Source: Ascaris suum
Taxonomy: Eukaryota > Nematoda > Chromadorea > Rhabditida > Ascarididae
Direction: 5' to 3'
DNA length: 64,000 bases
Assembly (NCBI GenBank): GCA_013433145.1
Contig: CM024184.1
Span: forward strand, 6,696,137-6,760,136
Under the pieces are notes generated by a model that made no database searches, was not told where the DNA came from, and saw nothing but the letters and a program-made list of their open reading frames with translations. How positions within the stretch are numbered: the stretch's first letter is position 1; each line of letters opens with the position of its first letter. Positions 1 to 13,218 of this stretch are shown piece by piece. Both the position numbers and the translations under genes were made by a program.

Positions 1-454
1 CGATTGAGTTGTTGAATCGCACGTTTGTTCGTTTTTTTTTTTCGCGAGTTTTTAACGATCATTTAATTTCTTTTCTCGAGTTTTTTTTTTTTTTTTTTAT
101 TGTGGGGTATTTTTTTTTCTTTCAAACGTTGATTTCTATCGCTGAGGTATTCTTAATATCTCATCGGGCATCAAGAATTTCTAGGCTCGATTTTTTTGAG
201 TATGAAATTGTGCAGAAAATTACATTACTCTCACATGATAAATGTGCATGTCATCAAATATGCTTGCATGGATCTTATTTAGTGGATAATAAGTGGTCGC
301 TTAAAGCCACAACTAATGGCCATGGCATCCCTTCGCCTTCAGAAGAAGTCAAAATTATGGCCCAATTTAGAGAAAGGCACTGTCCAAGCCGCATTTTCCG
401 GAAATTTTTGGCATTCCTGGATTCGTTCATCAACGACCCACATCCAGCCCAAGC

Positions 455-464
455 CTATAAATAG
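455..464. promoter_or_regulatory. MEF2/CArG-type site, or TATA box
   Basis: The sequence CCTATAAATAGG at 454-465 contains CTATAAATAG, a perfect match to the MEF2 consensus YTAWWWWTAR; it would also serve as a TATA box. The downstream 120 bp are less AT-rich and include a TGACGTCA-like CRE at about 629-637. No coding exon is tied to it. Confidence 0.35.
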
Positions 465-1382
465 GTTTGATTCTGATTGCATCTTCGGCTTCGTTTAACA
501 AAGAAAGATAGCTCCACCTTTTCTCCGCCTCTGCACCTGAAGGTGATACGAGTGGCACCGTCTGTCAGCAGTTTTAAAGGCGGCTAGGTCTGGGAAGGAG
601 GCTTTACGATGGATTCAGAGATTCGGATGTGACGTCATTCCTCTGGCGAATCGGTGAAGTGCCTTTCGCCTTGAGGACCCATTACCTCATCGGAAATAAT
701 CGGAAAATTTGGTATTGTTTGTCATTAGCGGCAGTAAGGCTGCCTTGAAATGTTATGTTTTATGCAAATTTCGATGAGTTTTAAGTGGGTACTAAGATCG
801 CTAAAACATTTCATTTATTTCAGCGTTCTCGAGCGTATTATATAACGTCGTATGGGGAATGAACTATTCTGCAGTCGCATCACTGAAACGAATTGCTCCT
901 CTTCACGAACAGTTGCACAAGGGTATTGGCAGTCTTTATTCGACCCAGATGAATTGTCTCCAATCGCATCATTACGGCCGCACTCTTTATCGTAGTGATT
1001 AAGAAAAATCCGTTTTTTTGGCATGTGCATAGTTAATTATTCGATGTTATTAGGAGAGATTAGTTTTGATGAAACATGGGAAAGAATATGGTTCCGATGG
1101 GGAGGGAGGCGGAGGGGGGGAGCTGTGCATGTTTCGAGGTAACTGGGAAGGGGAAAGGTGTGTAGTATGGATCAGATCGTTTAAAAGGATTAATTGAAAT
1201 ATTTCGATTGATTACTTCGCTAGTTTATTTAATGTTTGTTTGCGTTTTTCCCGTTCTTAGAAAGGTATTCGTGTGGGAAGTTTTTCATATATGAGGGTGA
1301 TATAGGTCTTGTAGTTAGTTTTCCTGTCTTGCGAGTTTTCCTTCACACTAAAGTGATAAAAGGCTAGAAGTAAGCAATATAT

Positions 1383-1424
1383 AGGTAAGTAACTAAGGTG
1401 TACAGGTAAGTAATTAAGGTCTAT
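1383..1424. repeat. 21-bp direct repeat, two copies
   Basis: Units start AGGTAAGTAACTAAGG (1383) and AGGTAAGTAATTAAGG (1404). Each unit begins with a perfect 5' splice-site sequence (AG/GTAAGT). Confidence 0.7.
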
Positions 1425-1430
1425 AAATAG
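1421..1430. promoter_or_regulatory. Second MEF2-type site
   Basis: CTATAAATAG again, followed by GGTTATTTATAAG, at the end of a 21-bp direct repeat. Identical to the site at 455 over 12 bases (CTATAAATAGGT). Confidence 0.3.
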
Positions 1431-2484
1431 GTTATTTATAAGAAGTAGTCTATTGAGTAAGTGAGCGAGTTACAGTCAGATGCTGTGAGTTCACATACAT
1501 CTGTTAGTGGAAGATAAATGTCTGTAAAACGTCAAGATGCTATAAGTTTTCGTCATATTCGATCGTTGAATATAATTGAGACATTGTAAGCACTATGATT
1601 TGTTGCGATAAGAGCAACCTTCCGATTAGTCTCTTTTTTTTAAACGAAGGTTTTGGGATTTTCCAAAGTTCAAACAAGTTGAAATATAGACGACCTATCA
1701 TTAGCACCTGAAATTAAATTGATTTATTAATTTAAATTAAATTATCGTTTCAGAGAGTTACATTTTTCTAGTCACATATTAGTGCAGGTGAGTATAGTTT
1801 TTGAATCTAAGCGAGGTTGATTTTGTCGAAGTGAAGGAAGAGATGTGGAATATGAGACAAGGTTATGAAGGAGGTAAGGAGATCGTTTTTTAATTGTTCG
1901 GGAGGCTATGATCAGGTGCGAAACTTCTTCGCAGTTTTCCAGAGGTTTACGGAATGTCAGACCAATCTGTCGGTAATTGGTTCTAGAGTCAGATTCGTCA
2001 GGTAAACGAGCATTTGTTTATAGGCTGACTAGATCGATGAGGTTCTTCAGAGAAAGGTTTAGGCATAGAGAGAGGGAACTTCTGAAACATATCGGTTTTT
2101 GATACGACCGTCAACACAAACTGAGCTGTACTGAGATTCGAAATGAAGGAAGGAGGAAATGAATGGAAGAGGGGTGAAGGATCGTACGTATGTGTTAAGT
2201 GTTTTTTTGTGGTGATGTTTTCTAGTGTCCATTGATCATTTTCTGTTGTTTAGATCCAGAGAGCATCCTCGTATTATTGTGGAATGCCTTTTTTTGATTG
2301 TTGGAGCCAGTCGACTGCCGTACAACAAGCACACTTCTTTAAGGGAAACTTCAGTTTTATATCAATCTTATTTTTTGCGCAAAAACTTTTGCGTCGGAAA
2401 AGCGGCACTCGTTGGTCTATGTCTACCGCACGAACTGTAAACATTAGCCCATGGGACTGCGGGATTTATAAATTTTGATGGAGT

Positions 2485-2548
2485 AACCTTGGTAGGGTTA
2501 TGAGAGTTACCCTACTGGGAGTCTGGATAGAACCTTGGTAGGGTTGTG
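2485..2548. repeat. 18-bp direct repeat, two copies
   Basis: AACCTTGGTAGGGTTATG at 2485 recurs as AACCTTGGTAGGGTTGTG at 2531. Between them lies an inverted partial copy (GTTACCCTAC). Confidence 0.7.
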
Positions 2549-3362
2549 GCTCATTCGGGAATATGGGTTTAAAGGGGACGATCTGATTTAGAAGGAGCGG
2601 TGAGAATGGGAAAGCGATCGGAAAGGGGGACGTGCCGAATTTTATATTGGATTTGATTGCAGGGATGAGGGAGTGTGCTTGTTGATATTAGTAATGTTCT
2701 AGGTGTCTACTGCATAAGACAATTGCAGATAGGTTTTGAAGAGATTGAAATTGGTTGTAGTTATTGATTTATTGATTTTCATTTGATCTATTTTGTTGTT
2801 GATCGTGGCTGTTGAAATACATAAAAAGAGTTTATTCATTTGTTTCATGTTCATTGTTCGATTGCCTTTATATAAGTCAGCAGTACTCAGCTATGTACCC
2901 ATCTGACATTCTGCTATTCCATTTTACATTCTTTCTAGTTTATGGATTTATTTCGAAGGTTTACTAATAGGTAATTAAGAAACACCTACAAAATAAACAG
3001 GTAATAAACGGTCGATATATCTTTGCAGGGATGACGTCTTAAATATTGGATTGGTGGTACTTTAGTTGTTTCTTGCTGGTTTCCTTTAATAGTCGAATTT
3101 TTTTAAACGTTACAGCCAACAAAATTTTTCTAATTTAGTGGCCCATGGGGTAATAGGTAGTTTGTCGCTAGTCAATTATTTACATATTAAAGTAATATCG
3201 AAGGTGGTAGTGTTTTGTGCAAACGTTTCAACTATCTGAAGGTGCACATGTTGAGCATCTTTTCAGGAAGGAGGTATGAGCATATTTTCACATGGGAATT
3301 AATAGTACGTTGCAGGTGTGATATATGGGAAGTCAAGTATAGGGCACCTTCAGGTAGTGAGC

Positions 3363-3543
3363 CTAAACTGTTCTTGGACTTTCGCTGATCATGGAAGTTA
3401 CAGAGGCATAACGATCATCGAAGCAAACCCGCTTGTCGTTTGTTGCATTCTTTGGGGGTAAAAATTTTGGGCCGAGAAAGTCACTTCGACAGCGATATTC
3501 TTCCTCATAGGGGGTGGAATACGGTGACGATTCAGCCAAATAG
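3363..3543 (-). CDS. Candidate terminal exon of an unidentified gene
   Basis: The - strand frame reads YLAESSPYSTPYEEEYRCRS, then DFLGPKFLPPKNATNDKR and VCFDDRYASVTSMISESPRT, ending in TAG. The acceptor (CTTCATTAG) gives phase 2, which fits a donor at 3701 (CTCAG/GTGAGAAC) that would end an exon reading IIRRLASLQPLRGTHLL. The frame is open for 75 codons. GC content is clearly above the flanks. No family recognised. Confidence 0.35.
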
Positions 3544-4652
3544 CTAATGAAGTTGGCCAACCGTGGCAAATCGTCCAGATTAAACCGCAACGCACAGGTG
3601 ACGGTTAATTAAGTTTCGCTTTAGTACAGATACTGCTCGCGTAAAGAGATTAATTTTGCAATCGAACGGGTATGCTTGCAACCTGACAAGTGCGTTCTCA
3701 CCTGAGCAGATGTGTCCCTCTGAGTGGTTGCAGTGATGCCAGCCGGCGAATGATCTCTCAATTCATTAATTACGTTCTAGCAAGTTGTGACAGCGGACTT
3801 CGGCGATGTCATGTTTGCACATGCAGTGCACGTGCACAACTGTAGCCGAAATTCAATTTCGAAGAGAATGGGGGGGGGGGGGGGGAAGGGAAGGGGCCGG
3901 AGTTTTAGACTGGAACGCAGGTGAGGAGGCAGAATAAGCTCTTTAATATTTTCTGTAAGATCGAACTGCTACCTGATCGGCATAAACATCATTCACCACA
4001 ATTGTGAAACCGGTTTATAGTGGTTTCTTCCTCCTCCTCCTCCTTCAAAAAAAAAAAAAAAATTCAGGCAAAATATCATTTAATGAAGATGATTTAAAAA
4101 TCGTCGATTTAATTCCGTAATTATTGAAGAAAATTTGTTTGATAATAAACTCTTTCATTGAGTTGCCAGCCGGTTGCTAGCCCACTATAAGCCGATTCTG
4201 TACCATATAGCCGTTTTCTATCCGGACCACCCAGCTAGCAATTAAATACCGCCCGAATAAACGCATCACTCAAAGCATCGTATAACAATATTTTTCAACG
4301 ATTCAATAAGCTAAAATACTATAAAGTATAAACGTGAGAAGTGCAACATTTCGTCAATTATCACTCCGTAAACACGATCGATAAGAGCTTATCATGTGAC
4401 TCCGCTTTTGCTTCGACGATTTGAACATTTTAATGAGGTATCCACCTTTTATCTTTTATCCTTGGATCTATCCAACCAGGATTTTCCGATCAAGCATGTT
4501 AACCCTACCGTCGAGTGATCTTTAGTCTTTCCTCTTCGATCTAATCTAGCTTGTCTAGGTGGATTTCCTCGTATTTAGCATCGGATGACTACTATGGTAC
4601 TTCGGTACTTTCTGTTATCTTATAGCCTACAGTAACGATAAAATCAGTGCAG

Positions 4653-4757
4653 TATATAAAGGCTGATTTCATTAATAAGTTAGAGATGCGTCGAGCGAAG
4701 TGGGACGTTGTAAGTGAACTCGAAGAGTCATACGTGGTAATGCCGGAAGAGGTAAAG
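4653..4757 (+). CDS. Candidate internal exon (35 codons)
   Basis: A phase-0 frame bounded by a GTGCAG acceptor and a GTGAGC donor. It reads INKLEMRRAKWDVVSELEES and then YVVMPEEVK. The tail resembles the 'L...Y..vPE.VKD' element between the two RecA domains of DDX49/Dbp8-type RNA helicases, but the rest does not match what I recall of that family, and I found no exon continuing with DAYLV. The - strand has a 78-codon frame over the same bases. A real but orphan exon, or chance. Confidence 0.3.
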
Positions 4758-5145
4758 GTGAGCACGGGACCCGGTGTAGGTGAAGGTAGATAAGAAACCA
4801 GACGCCACCATGTGTCAACTCTCAACATGGTTGATTGCTGTCACGATGTAAAACGCTGTCATTGCTCAAATTCTTATCGCTATCACTTCTCTTACCTATT
4901 GAGTGTCTCTTCACTTGGCTGACGTTTTCGTCCCTTTTGCCAATATTTCCCATCATCTATTGTGCAGTCTTATTGCTCGTTTCATATATTTTTTTTAGAT
5001 CTTGAACATTTAAGTAAATAAATAAATAAATACCCCATTAAGATATACGAATGCAAATTAAAAATGATATATTGCCAGTTTATTCTTATTCATTATTATT
5101 GGTGCTTCTATTTTTTTTAATTTTTATTTTTATTATCGTTATGTT

Positions 5146-5290
5146 TTGTTCGTTTGTTTATTTATCACCGTTATTATCATTATCATTGCTGTTATCACTG
5201 CCTTATTGTTATCACTGTTAGCATTGTTATTACTACTCTTACGGCTGTTTATTATCGTTATTATCATTATTAATTATTATTATTGCTGTT
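5146..5290. repeat. Imperfect TTATCA/ATT low-complexity repeat
   Basis: Alternating TTATTATCATTATCATTG-type units across about 150 bp; this also explains the Leu/Ile-rich open frame here. Confidence 0.7.
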
Positions 5291-5486
5291 CTAACAGACA
5301 TCTTCGTTTAAGGTATAGAAAACTTGCACTTCAAGTATAACGAGTTGGATAAAGCATGCTAGCTGAGAAGTATATTTTGCTTGGTCACTGATAAGAGATT
5401 TCAAGATCGAGACTTTGCCGTGACGCATACTTTCCTTCCAATGATTCATTATTCTTAGTTGAGGTAGCATTTAACGGAAGAAGACT

Positions 5487-5620
5487 TAAGCACGAGGTTT
5501 TACACAAAAGCGTGATGTCTTACATATAAACATGAGGTCTTATATATAAGCACGATATCCTGATGTCATACTTATAAGCACGAGGCCTTACCATATAAAC
5601 GTGAGTGCTTACATGAGGTC
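5487..5620. repeat. Degenerate ~20-bp tandem repeat, about 6 copies
   Basis: Units follow the pattern TAAGCACGAGGTCTTACATA, with variants TAAACATGAGGTCTTATATA and TAAGCACGAGGCCTTACCAT. Most copies keep CACGAGG or CATGAGG. Confidence 0.75.
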
Positions 5621-6866
5621 GCAGAAACTGTTCATTGCTATATCTAATGGAGATTCGTCCCGATCGACCATTCCTCTATTCTAAAAAAGGATAGGAGTTT
5701 TTTTTTTTCGTTGCGGTCTTGCTTATTAATTAAAGTTTTATTTGGGGGCAAACACTAAAGTGACCTTTAGTATGAATCAGTCAAGATAAATACTGATGGA
5801 CATTTTAGCATTCGCTAGATGACATCGCAAATAGATAAGTAGCCAGCTAAGAGAAATTACATTTGAATATGCAAATTAGATTTATTTGATACGGTTGATC
5901 TTAGGATGAAATGAATGGCCGACCGAGTCAATTAATGTCGCCAAATCTGTAAATCTGTAAACCTTTGAGGTACGCTCAAATACGCAACGGCAATTATTTG
6001 GAATGGGACGAGAGGGTGGGGGAGGGGGGGGGGGGGGGGAAAGCGGATGGGAAAAGAAGGACAGTGAGTTGTATTCCACGTTGTGCAGAAGGCATTTAAT
6101 TAGGACTACCGTATTACTCATGCACAACCCCCTCCCTCAATTCCTGATTTCGGAGCTGGGTTGTAGATCTTCAACTGCTGCTTCTTTCTGCTTTTCAAAT
6201 AAGCGATTCAGAAATTCCATTTATGGCAGAAAACTTTCCCCTTCGTTCATATGGTTCTTTGGTTTTGCCCATGAGGAGAGTTGACAAGGAGTTGGGAATA
6301 TTCTTCGTAAGGAAAGCGGCGCTTTTCCGCTACTTTCGATCGAGGATATGGAATTGTGTACGTTGACGCAAAATAGGGGGGAAAGGACGGCGTTACAACA
6401 AAAACGTGAGGCTTATGAGGAGTGCTCTGTCAAGTGCCATGACACGATATTAAGAAGCTGAAGAAATAAATGAATTAAAAGTTTCGAACTCGCTCGAATT
6501 TACTTAAAAAAAGTGTATATTTTCTTATTGGAATATGCTGAGTGGTTATTAAAGAAAATAGAGCTTAACGTAGTTTTAGTACAAACTGACAGCCGTTTGT
6601 CAATAAAGCAATCGGCAGAATTGATCGGTCAATCTATAATTATCCTTTAACTCGCCACCTTTGTAAATAATATGCAGCTGAAAGCATTTATAAAACTTGA
6701 GCAATTAATAAAGATGTTCCATTAACTCATCATGCACTTCTACGAGCTAATGGCGAAGTGAATTGAGTTGATACGAAGAAAGATTTTAATTGAAAGAATT
6801 ATGAGAATTACTTATAACAGTGAAAATATATTAATAGAGAGAAGAAAATAAATATAGGTGAAGAAA

Positions 6867-7052
<186 letters not shown>

Positions 7053-8027
7053 TATTTATGGCAAGTTTGACGATCAAAACACTTATATAGATCACAATAA
7101 AAATGCCGAAGTTGTGAAAGTTTTTGTGTTTTTGTGAATCTAAGTTGAGGAGAGAGTTTTTAATGCGAGTTAATGCGAGACCGGTAACAGTATATTGCTG
7201 TTAAAAATTTTCGCCTAGTAAAAATGTATATTATAATGATAGATTGTGTTATACTGACATATAATTCGCCTCACACGGTCTCATAGTGTGTTATATTTGC
7301 TTTATATTGATGTAAAATTAGCCGTATTTGCGATAAAATAGTTTTATGGAATTATTTAGACATTCAACTAAAGTTGACGTTATCATAAGAATATGTAAAT
7401 AAAGTGGAAAGGTGTAGTGATAAATTTCTAAGCAGATAAGAGGCGAATATAATTGGGCATAATGCTCAAGTTTTGAAATTATATGTCCATTATTGCGGAC
7501 GATGATAAAAGCTTTAAGCAGCTCAATTAAGAGTATCTCTTCGACTTTTCTTAACAAATATTGGACTTTTATCATTGCCGTTTAACAATTCAACTCGAAA
7601 TTCGAAAAAATATTAGAGCAAAATTTATCTTTACGATCTCTCATTATAAAAACTCTTTTTTTCCAAAAAAAAATTCTTTTTTTTTTCATCAATTTAAATT
7701 GTGATGCTCTAAATAAAAAATTGAAATTAAAAGGGTTTGCAAAAGTCTATTTTCGTATTGCTCTTCGAATCGACGAGCAAACAGATGCGCTGATTCAGCT
7801 TTAGTGTCCGTTTTTTTTTGCTTCATGTGTCGAAGGTGCAATAAATATCGACTCTATGCACCATTCGTTACAGCCGACTGCCGGCAAGTTTGTTAACACT
7901 TTTACGTTAGTTTTTTATGCATACTATCATATAGCAATATTCTGCTTATTAGTTCTTTTATCTTTTCACTGCATAAGCACCCATTAACCGAACAACATGC
8001 CAACGAAATGAAATCTCATGTTATACC

Positions 8028-8129
<102 letters not shown>

Positions 8130-8834
8130 GTTCTAGGCACTAGAATAAATTTAAATTATTGATTGTACTATGCAGTTCGATTGTGGTACACTCAATGAGA
8201 AGCGGAACAGTTGAGAAATTGCTAAGGAATATATTCGCTTATCTGATTAAATTACCTCATTGGATTGAAACTGGAAATATTAAATGAAATTAGAATAAAC
8301 TGAAGAAAAAACATAAAATGATCTATTAGAAGTGTTGTCTTTTTCAAAAGCCATTTTATATCGTTGTATGTATCGGTCTGTTCGTGTAGCTGCTTCATAT
8401 TTGAGGATTGCTGAAGATAGAGATGCAAGATTTGATAGGGTAAATAAGTTTAATGTTCTCTATGTGGTGATCGCCCATTTACGCTCGGACTAGTTCATTA
8501 ACGTGCAAAGAAGTTTTTAACTATTTAGAGGCGCATAAAAATTCATATCCTTTTTATGACCGGTCGGTCTTTCATTTTTTTCATCGGTCGGATTTTCATT
8601 TTTTTTTTTCATCGATGGGACTATAAAATTAGTGAAAGATTATAGCAGAGGATTTTAAAAGATACAGCATGATTGGATCCCCTTCAGGTGGCTAGACAAT
8701 TTCATAGGAGAAATAATACTGCCGTATATCAATTAATCGAACCGCTTACACAAATTTCCAAAAGATTATTTGTTTTTGTGGGTGGATTGCTGTAAAATGC
8801 ACACAAATTTTTTCCATCTTTCAATCATGTGCAG

Positions 8835-9003
8835 GTTCTCTCAGTCCATAAATCAATGCATAGAAGATCATCCTATAGTGTTCGGTGACACCCACTCAAT
8901 GTCACGATTCTCAGTGATCCCGAGTTGGGACCAACAGACAGACAATATATACGTGCATATACATTCACGCAGACACAATATCGTGCGAAATAAATTCACC
9001 TAA
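8835..9003 (+). CDS. Candidate terminal exon
   Basis: After a CATGTGCAG acceptor the frame stays open for 55 residues: FSQSINQCIEDHPIVFGDTH at the start, then a Trp/Asp-containing segment (IPSWDQQTDNIYVHIH) and a basic end, before TAA. The stretch is richer in GC than its flanks. A GTGACA at 8885 could be an internal donor. No partner exon was found. Confidence 0.25.
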
Positions 9004-9080
9004 AATCGTTTGCATTAAAAAGTGAATGCATCATTAAGGTGCATTTTATTATTCGTTGGCGATTCGTGAAACCGGCCGCC

Positions 9081-9266
9081 ATGGATAGTGAAATCAAAAA
9101 AGCGCTTATCATGCAATCACTCTCTCTAGCAGTTTGTTGTACCGGTTTTCTAGACGCTATCTTTGGGACACTTTTTTCGTCACCTCACCTAGAAAAGTCT
9201 AATTTGCTTGTCGTGTTCGATTCTCTTTGCGCTTCCACCTTACCTGTTACATTTATTGATTGCTAA
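9081..9266 (+). CDS. Small open frame with good start context
   Basis: A 61-residue frame beginning at an ATG in GCCGCCATGG context. It reads MDSEIKKALIMQSLSLAVCC, then a hydrophobic stretch, ending TLPVTFIDC. It could be a small membrane protein or a first exon, but no donor precedes the stop, and the - strand also offers possible splice sites here. Low support. Confidence 0.2.
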   Translation: MDSEIKKALIMQSLSLAVCCTGFLDAIFGTLFSSPHLEKSNLLVVFDSLCASTLPVTFIDC

Positions 9267-9526
9267 TTGGTGCATGAGATGGTGAGCAAGCATGAGTGTT
9301 TACTGCCAGCCGATTATTCGTGCCAGCCGAGTGATTGGTCGGCAATGACGTTTTTCGTTGAAAGTTAACTCATCGATCGATATTAATTGGTCTTACTAAG
9401 TTATTGCGTTTATTATGCGATAGTGTGTAACCGATTGAAAATGCTGCGTTAAGATCACCTTAATGATTTTCAGTACTGTATTGAGTGTTTAATTTCATTT
9501 CCGTTTTCCGGTACACAAAACTTTAA

Positions 9527-9585
9527 AAGGTTCCCGGAAATTCCTATCCGTACGTAAAAAGTTTCCGGGAATCCCTATCCGTAAG
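9527..9585. repeat. ~28-bp direct repeat, two copies
   Basis: TTCCCGGAAATTCCTATCCGTAC followed by TTTCCGGGAATCCCTATCCGTAAG. The cores TTCCCGGAA and TTCCGGGAA are palindrome-like half-site arrangements similar to STAT-type TTCNNNGAA. Confidence 0.7.
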
Positions 9586-9599
9586 CGTTTTTGTTTTCC

Positions 9600-12500
9600 A
9601 TTCTAAATTTATTTTGAAGCTGTTTTCTCTTCACGCTAACTTTTTTTTTGCAGCGATTTATGCGGCCTTCTTTTTTGGAATTTACTTGTTTAATGATCGA
9701 TTGCATAGAGAATTTTGATCTATTTTGTTGTTGATTTTTTAAGTTTTATCTGAAAGGAGTTCGAAGTAAAACAGTATTCTTATAGAAAATAGTTATTAGC
9801 ATAATTTAAAAAATGAACAGAATAATTTTTTTTTTTTTTTGATCGAACGTAATTGTGTTTATGATTTACTTTATTTTAAGTTAAAGTTTAATTTAATGCC
9901 GAATTGAAAACATTTGCATTAGGGTAATGGTCGATGACGTATCCCATTTCAGTGGTTCACTCCCCGGTTGCATGGCGTTACCCTAGTTTGAGAACAAGGA
10001 GGGGGGAGGGGGGGGGGGGGGGGGTAAGGGCAAGGGAGACAGTTCATGCAAGTCATTGAAAGGACTCGTACAGGATGGGATCATCTATCACAAATAATAT
10101 CGATAATTTGATGAAATACGATAGAAGAAAAATTGACCGAAATTAATTCCTCGTCGTTTTATGGAATAACGGATGCAAAAATGTGCCATTAAGGCAATAT
10201 AAAACATCGACGGATAGCGATACATTTCATTGCAATCGAAATTGCGCTTGAAAAAGAAAAAGTTTTTAAATAATAGTTGTAATTATTTGATATTTGAAGA
10301 TATTCGAATTTCTTTTCGATTTCCGGTTTTTTTTTTTTTTAATTGATTTCTTGGATAAGATAAGATTCTCTCTCTCTATAGTTTACTTCTATTTACTAGT
10401 AAGCTATATTTTTTATTTTATTAGTCAAAATATTCTCTCTTCTTATATATGATATAAAATTATAAAAATTTAATTATAATTTTAAGTTTTTTTCTTTTTT
10501 TTTTTCTATTCTTATATTTTCGATCTTCTTTCCAAAAAAAAAAAAAAAAATCCTATCGATTTAATTATGAAGAAATTCGAAACGCAATAGAAAACAATTG
10601 TTTTGAATAAAATTGAAATCGTCGATTTTGCTAAATTCAGAAACTTTTAAGCCTTAAAAAAAAAAAAAGAAAAATTGGCCAATTTGAAGCAGAAATAATA
10701 AACAGTTTGAGTGAATTTCAAACGATAATAATAATAAAACGAGAAAAGAATCGAATATTTGAATTTAATTTCAACAATTTATGCATTTATTAATTAGATA
10801 TTTTAAGTAACATAATAAAAAATTAAAGATATTTTGAAGGAAATATCGCAAAAAAAAAAAAAAAGAACATTAATTTTGTTTGCAAGAATTAAATTGAACT
10901 TAATGCATCAATATTTGAGTAATTTAATATCGACAATATGTAAGTTTTTTTTTCAATAATTTAGGGTATAATAGATGAAAAAGCAGTTGTCTATGAATAA
11001 CATGCCTAAAATATTTGTAAATTTATTTCATTAATTTTGAAAAAAAATATTTTCGCTTATTTATGAAAGAAATTTTTTTTTTTCTTCTTTGAATTAGAAA
11101 AATTAGAATTGATAATAATATTCGTGAAATTGGAAAATAATGAATAATAAAAAGCGTTTCTGATAGTTTTACAAAACTATTCTGGCATTTGGTTATAGGT
11201 AATCGCTTTATTTAAAAAAAAAAAAATTATTAAAGTTATTGAAAAAAAATAATAAAAAATACATAGATATTAGTAGTGATTTAAATCAGTCGATGCACTA
11301 AAGCCATATACTTTATCAACTGTTATTAATAATTGTTCGGCCATATACACCTGTGCTGGATCATCTCATTCTACCTATAGACATTTTCAAAGAGTGGGAG
11401 TTGCTGAATGGAATATTTGAAGTATATTTTGAAGTGTGCCTTTTCTCGCAGCGAAAACATCTATTTCAAGACGAATTCTCTAATCTCGCTTTGCAAACTA
11501 ATCAAATAGTTTCTTCGAACAGTCGAAAGGTTGGTGGTTAAAGATATTGTTGTGTGGCGGAAGTGTCAATGGCGCAAATGGTCAATCATGAATGTTGTGG
11601 GTTATTCTGTAGATTCATTTAAGAAGAAAGGGGAAGGGATCTTAACATAGTCACAAACGAAAGTGGGATCCATACAAGGGCAGTCGTGGCATTTCGCCAA
11701 CTCCATGTGTTTTTCATGCAATTCCTATGCTCAGTTCACAGTTATGCACAACAAAATGTTGTCGGCTACGCTCATGTATATTCTCAAATTTCAGCGGAAT
11801 TTATATTATTTCTGCAGTAAAGAAATCATTTTCCATGAAAGGCGAAATGTCGAGCCAGGGGGGGGGGGGAGAATCTGGAATTTTCCTAACAAAAAAAAAT
11901 TTTTTTTTAATCGATATCATTTTCGTCAAAAATTTTTCTCTTTACTCTGTTACTATTTATTTTAAATTTGAAATATGTTACTATTTACTAAAAAAAAAAA
12001 AAACACAGTGATCGATGCTACCTTATTGTTTATAAACCTCTTTATATTTGCTAAGAAGTTGAGAAGATAATATCGAATGTTATTTGCTTTGAATTGCGAT
12101 TTGTTTCTTATCGTCACTTTAAGCGATTTCGTCGGTGTATAAAAACTTCATCTGAATGAATTTCACTCACGTTTTCTTCTTAATCGATTTACCTGTATCT
12201 TCGATTGTCTTTTATAATCACTTATGTGAAGTTATTTTCGTAGAATAAACTTTTCCAACCTTAAAACTATTTTTAATTTTTTTTTCTTTCTTTTTGCTTG
12301 GAAAATTCAATATTTGCATAATTTTTCGAAAAGTTATTTCCATCCTCTTCAGAAAAAGAAATTTTTTTTTTTCATTTTCCATGATATTTTCTTTCAGAAT
12401 TAGTTTTGCACACTCATTTCATCTGAAATATAGTGAAATAAACGTTTCCCAATAGGATCCCTCTTCATTGTTTTCTGAGTTTATTCTAAATAATATCCAC

Positions 12501-13218
12501 CAATATTTTCTTTTGATTTATAATTTTTAGACAACGATTCCTTTATATGGCATTATATACATATATTTCATTTCAACGCTTTGTGTACTTATGCTTTTAC
12601 ATGTGAAGTGTACAGGGAGAGGGAGGAGGAAGAGAGCAGCCCTTCGAAAGGGGAGGGGGGGGGGGGGCAAGGATTGGCAAATTAATCCTCGATTATTTTC
12701 AAGGATAGGAAATGAGGTTGGCTACACCCGGATCTCTTCTAGAAGAAAAATTTCATATCCGTTTTAGAAGCCTCGTTAAGTTTTTCGTGGAAGACTCGTT
12801 TAGTCGTGCATATTGCCATCAATAAGTTGCACGCACCGTTCGCTTGAAAAATAATCAGGTATTTTAAGAGAACTTGAACCTTATGGGACAGTTACCTGCA
12901 GGATGTTATGACAATTTATAGTAGTTGAGGTCTCATCTCTTTCCCACCGAACCAATATTTCGACCTTCACTTCGAAAATTTTATAGTGAATCTGAATCCG
13001 TATGTCTTATCCTTCCTCTCCTTCTTCTCCTCTCCTCCTCCACCGCCCTTCCACCCTTCTCTATTAAAATCTAACACCACTGGTCGTTTGATGTTGAAGT
13101 GATCAATATGTGATATGTAAGATGCAAGTTTTCCTGTGATCCCTTTATCAGCGATAATTATTTTTAGAACGTAAGTGTTGATATCGTTTAGGAGCATCTA
13201 CTAGCTTTAAACGTGGTA
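9600..13218. other. No supported gene; AT-rich, homopolymer-rich
   Basis: Many A and T runs of 9-18 and three G tracts. The 3' part is the upstream region of the BRI3-like gene; a pyrimidine-rich stretch at about 13010-13060 is the only marked feature. Confidence 0.5.

Larger units (their letters stand above)
1..3362. other. No supported gene; repeats and two MEF2-type sites
   Basis: Short open frames here (for example 9-464, 2225-2478) are T-rich and lack splice or start support. 480-700 is less AT-rich and could be an untranslated exon below the TATA-like site at 455. Confidence 0.5.
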
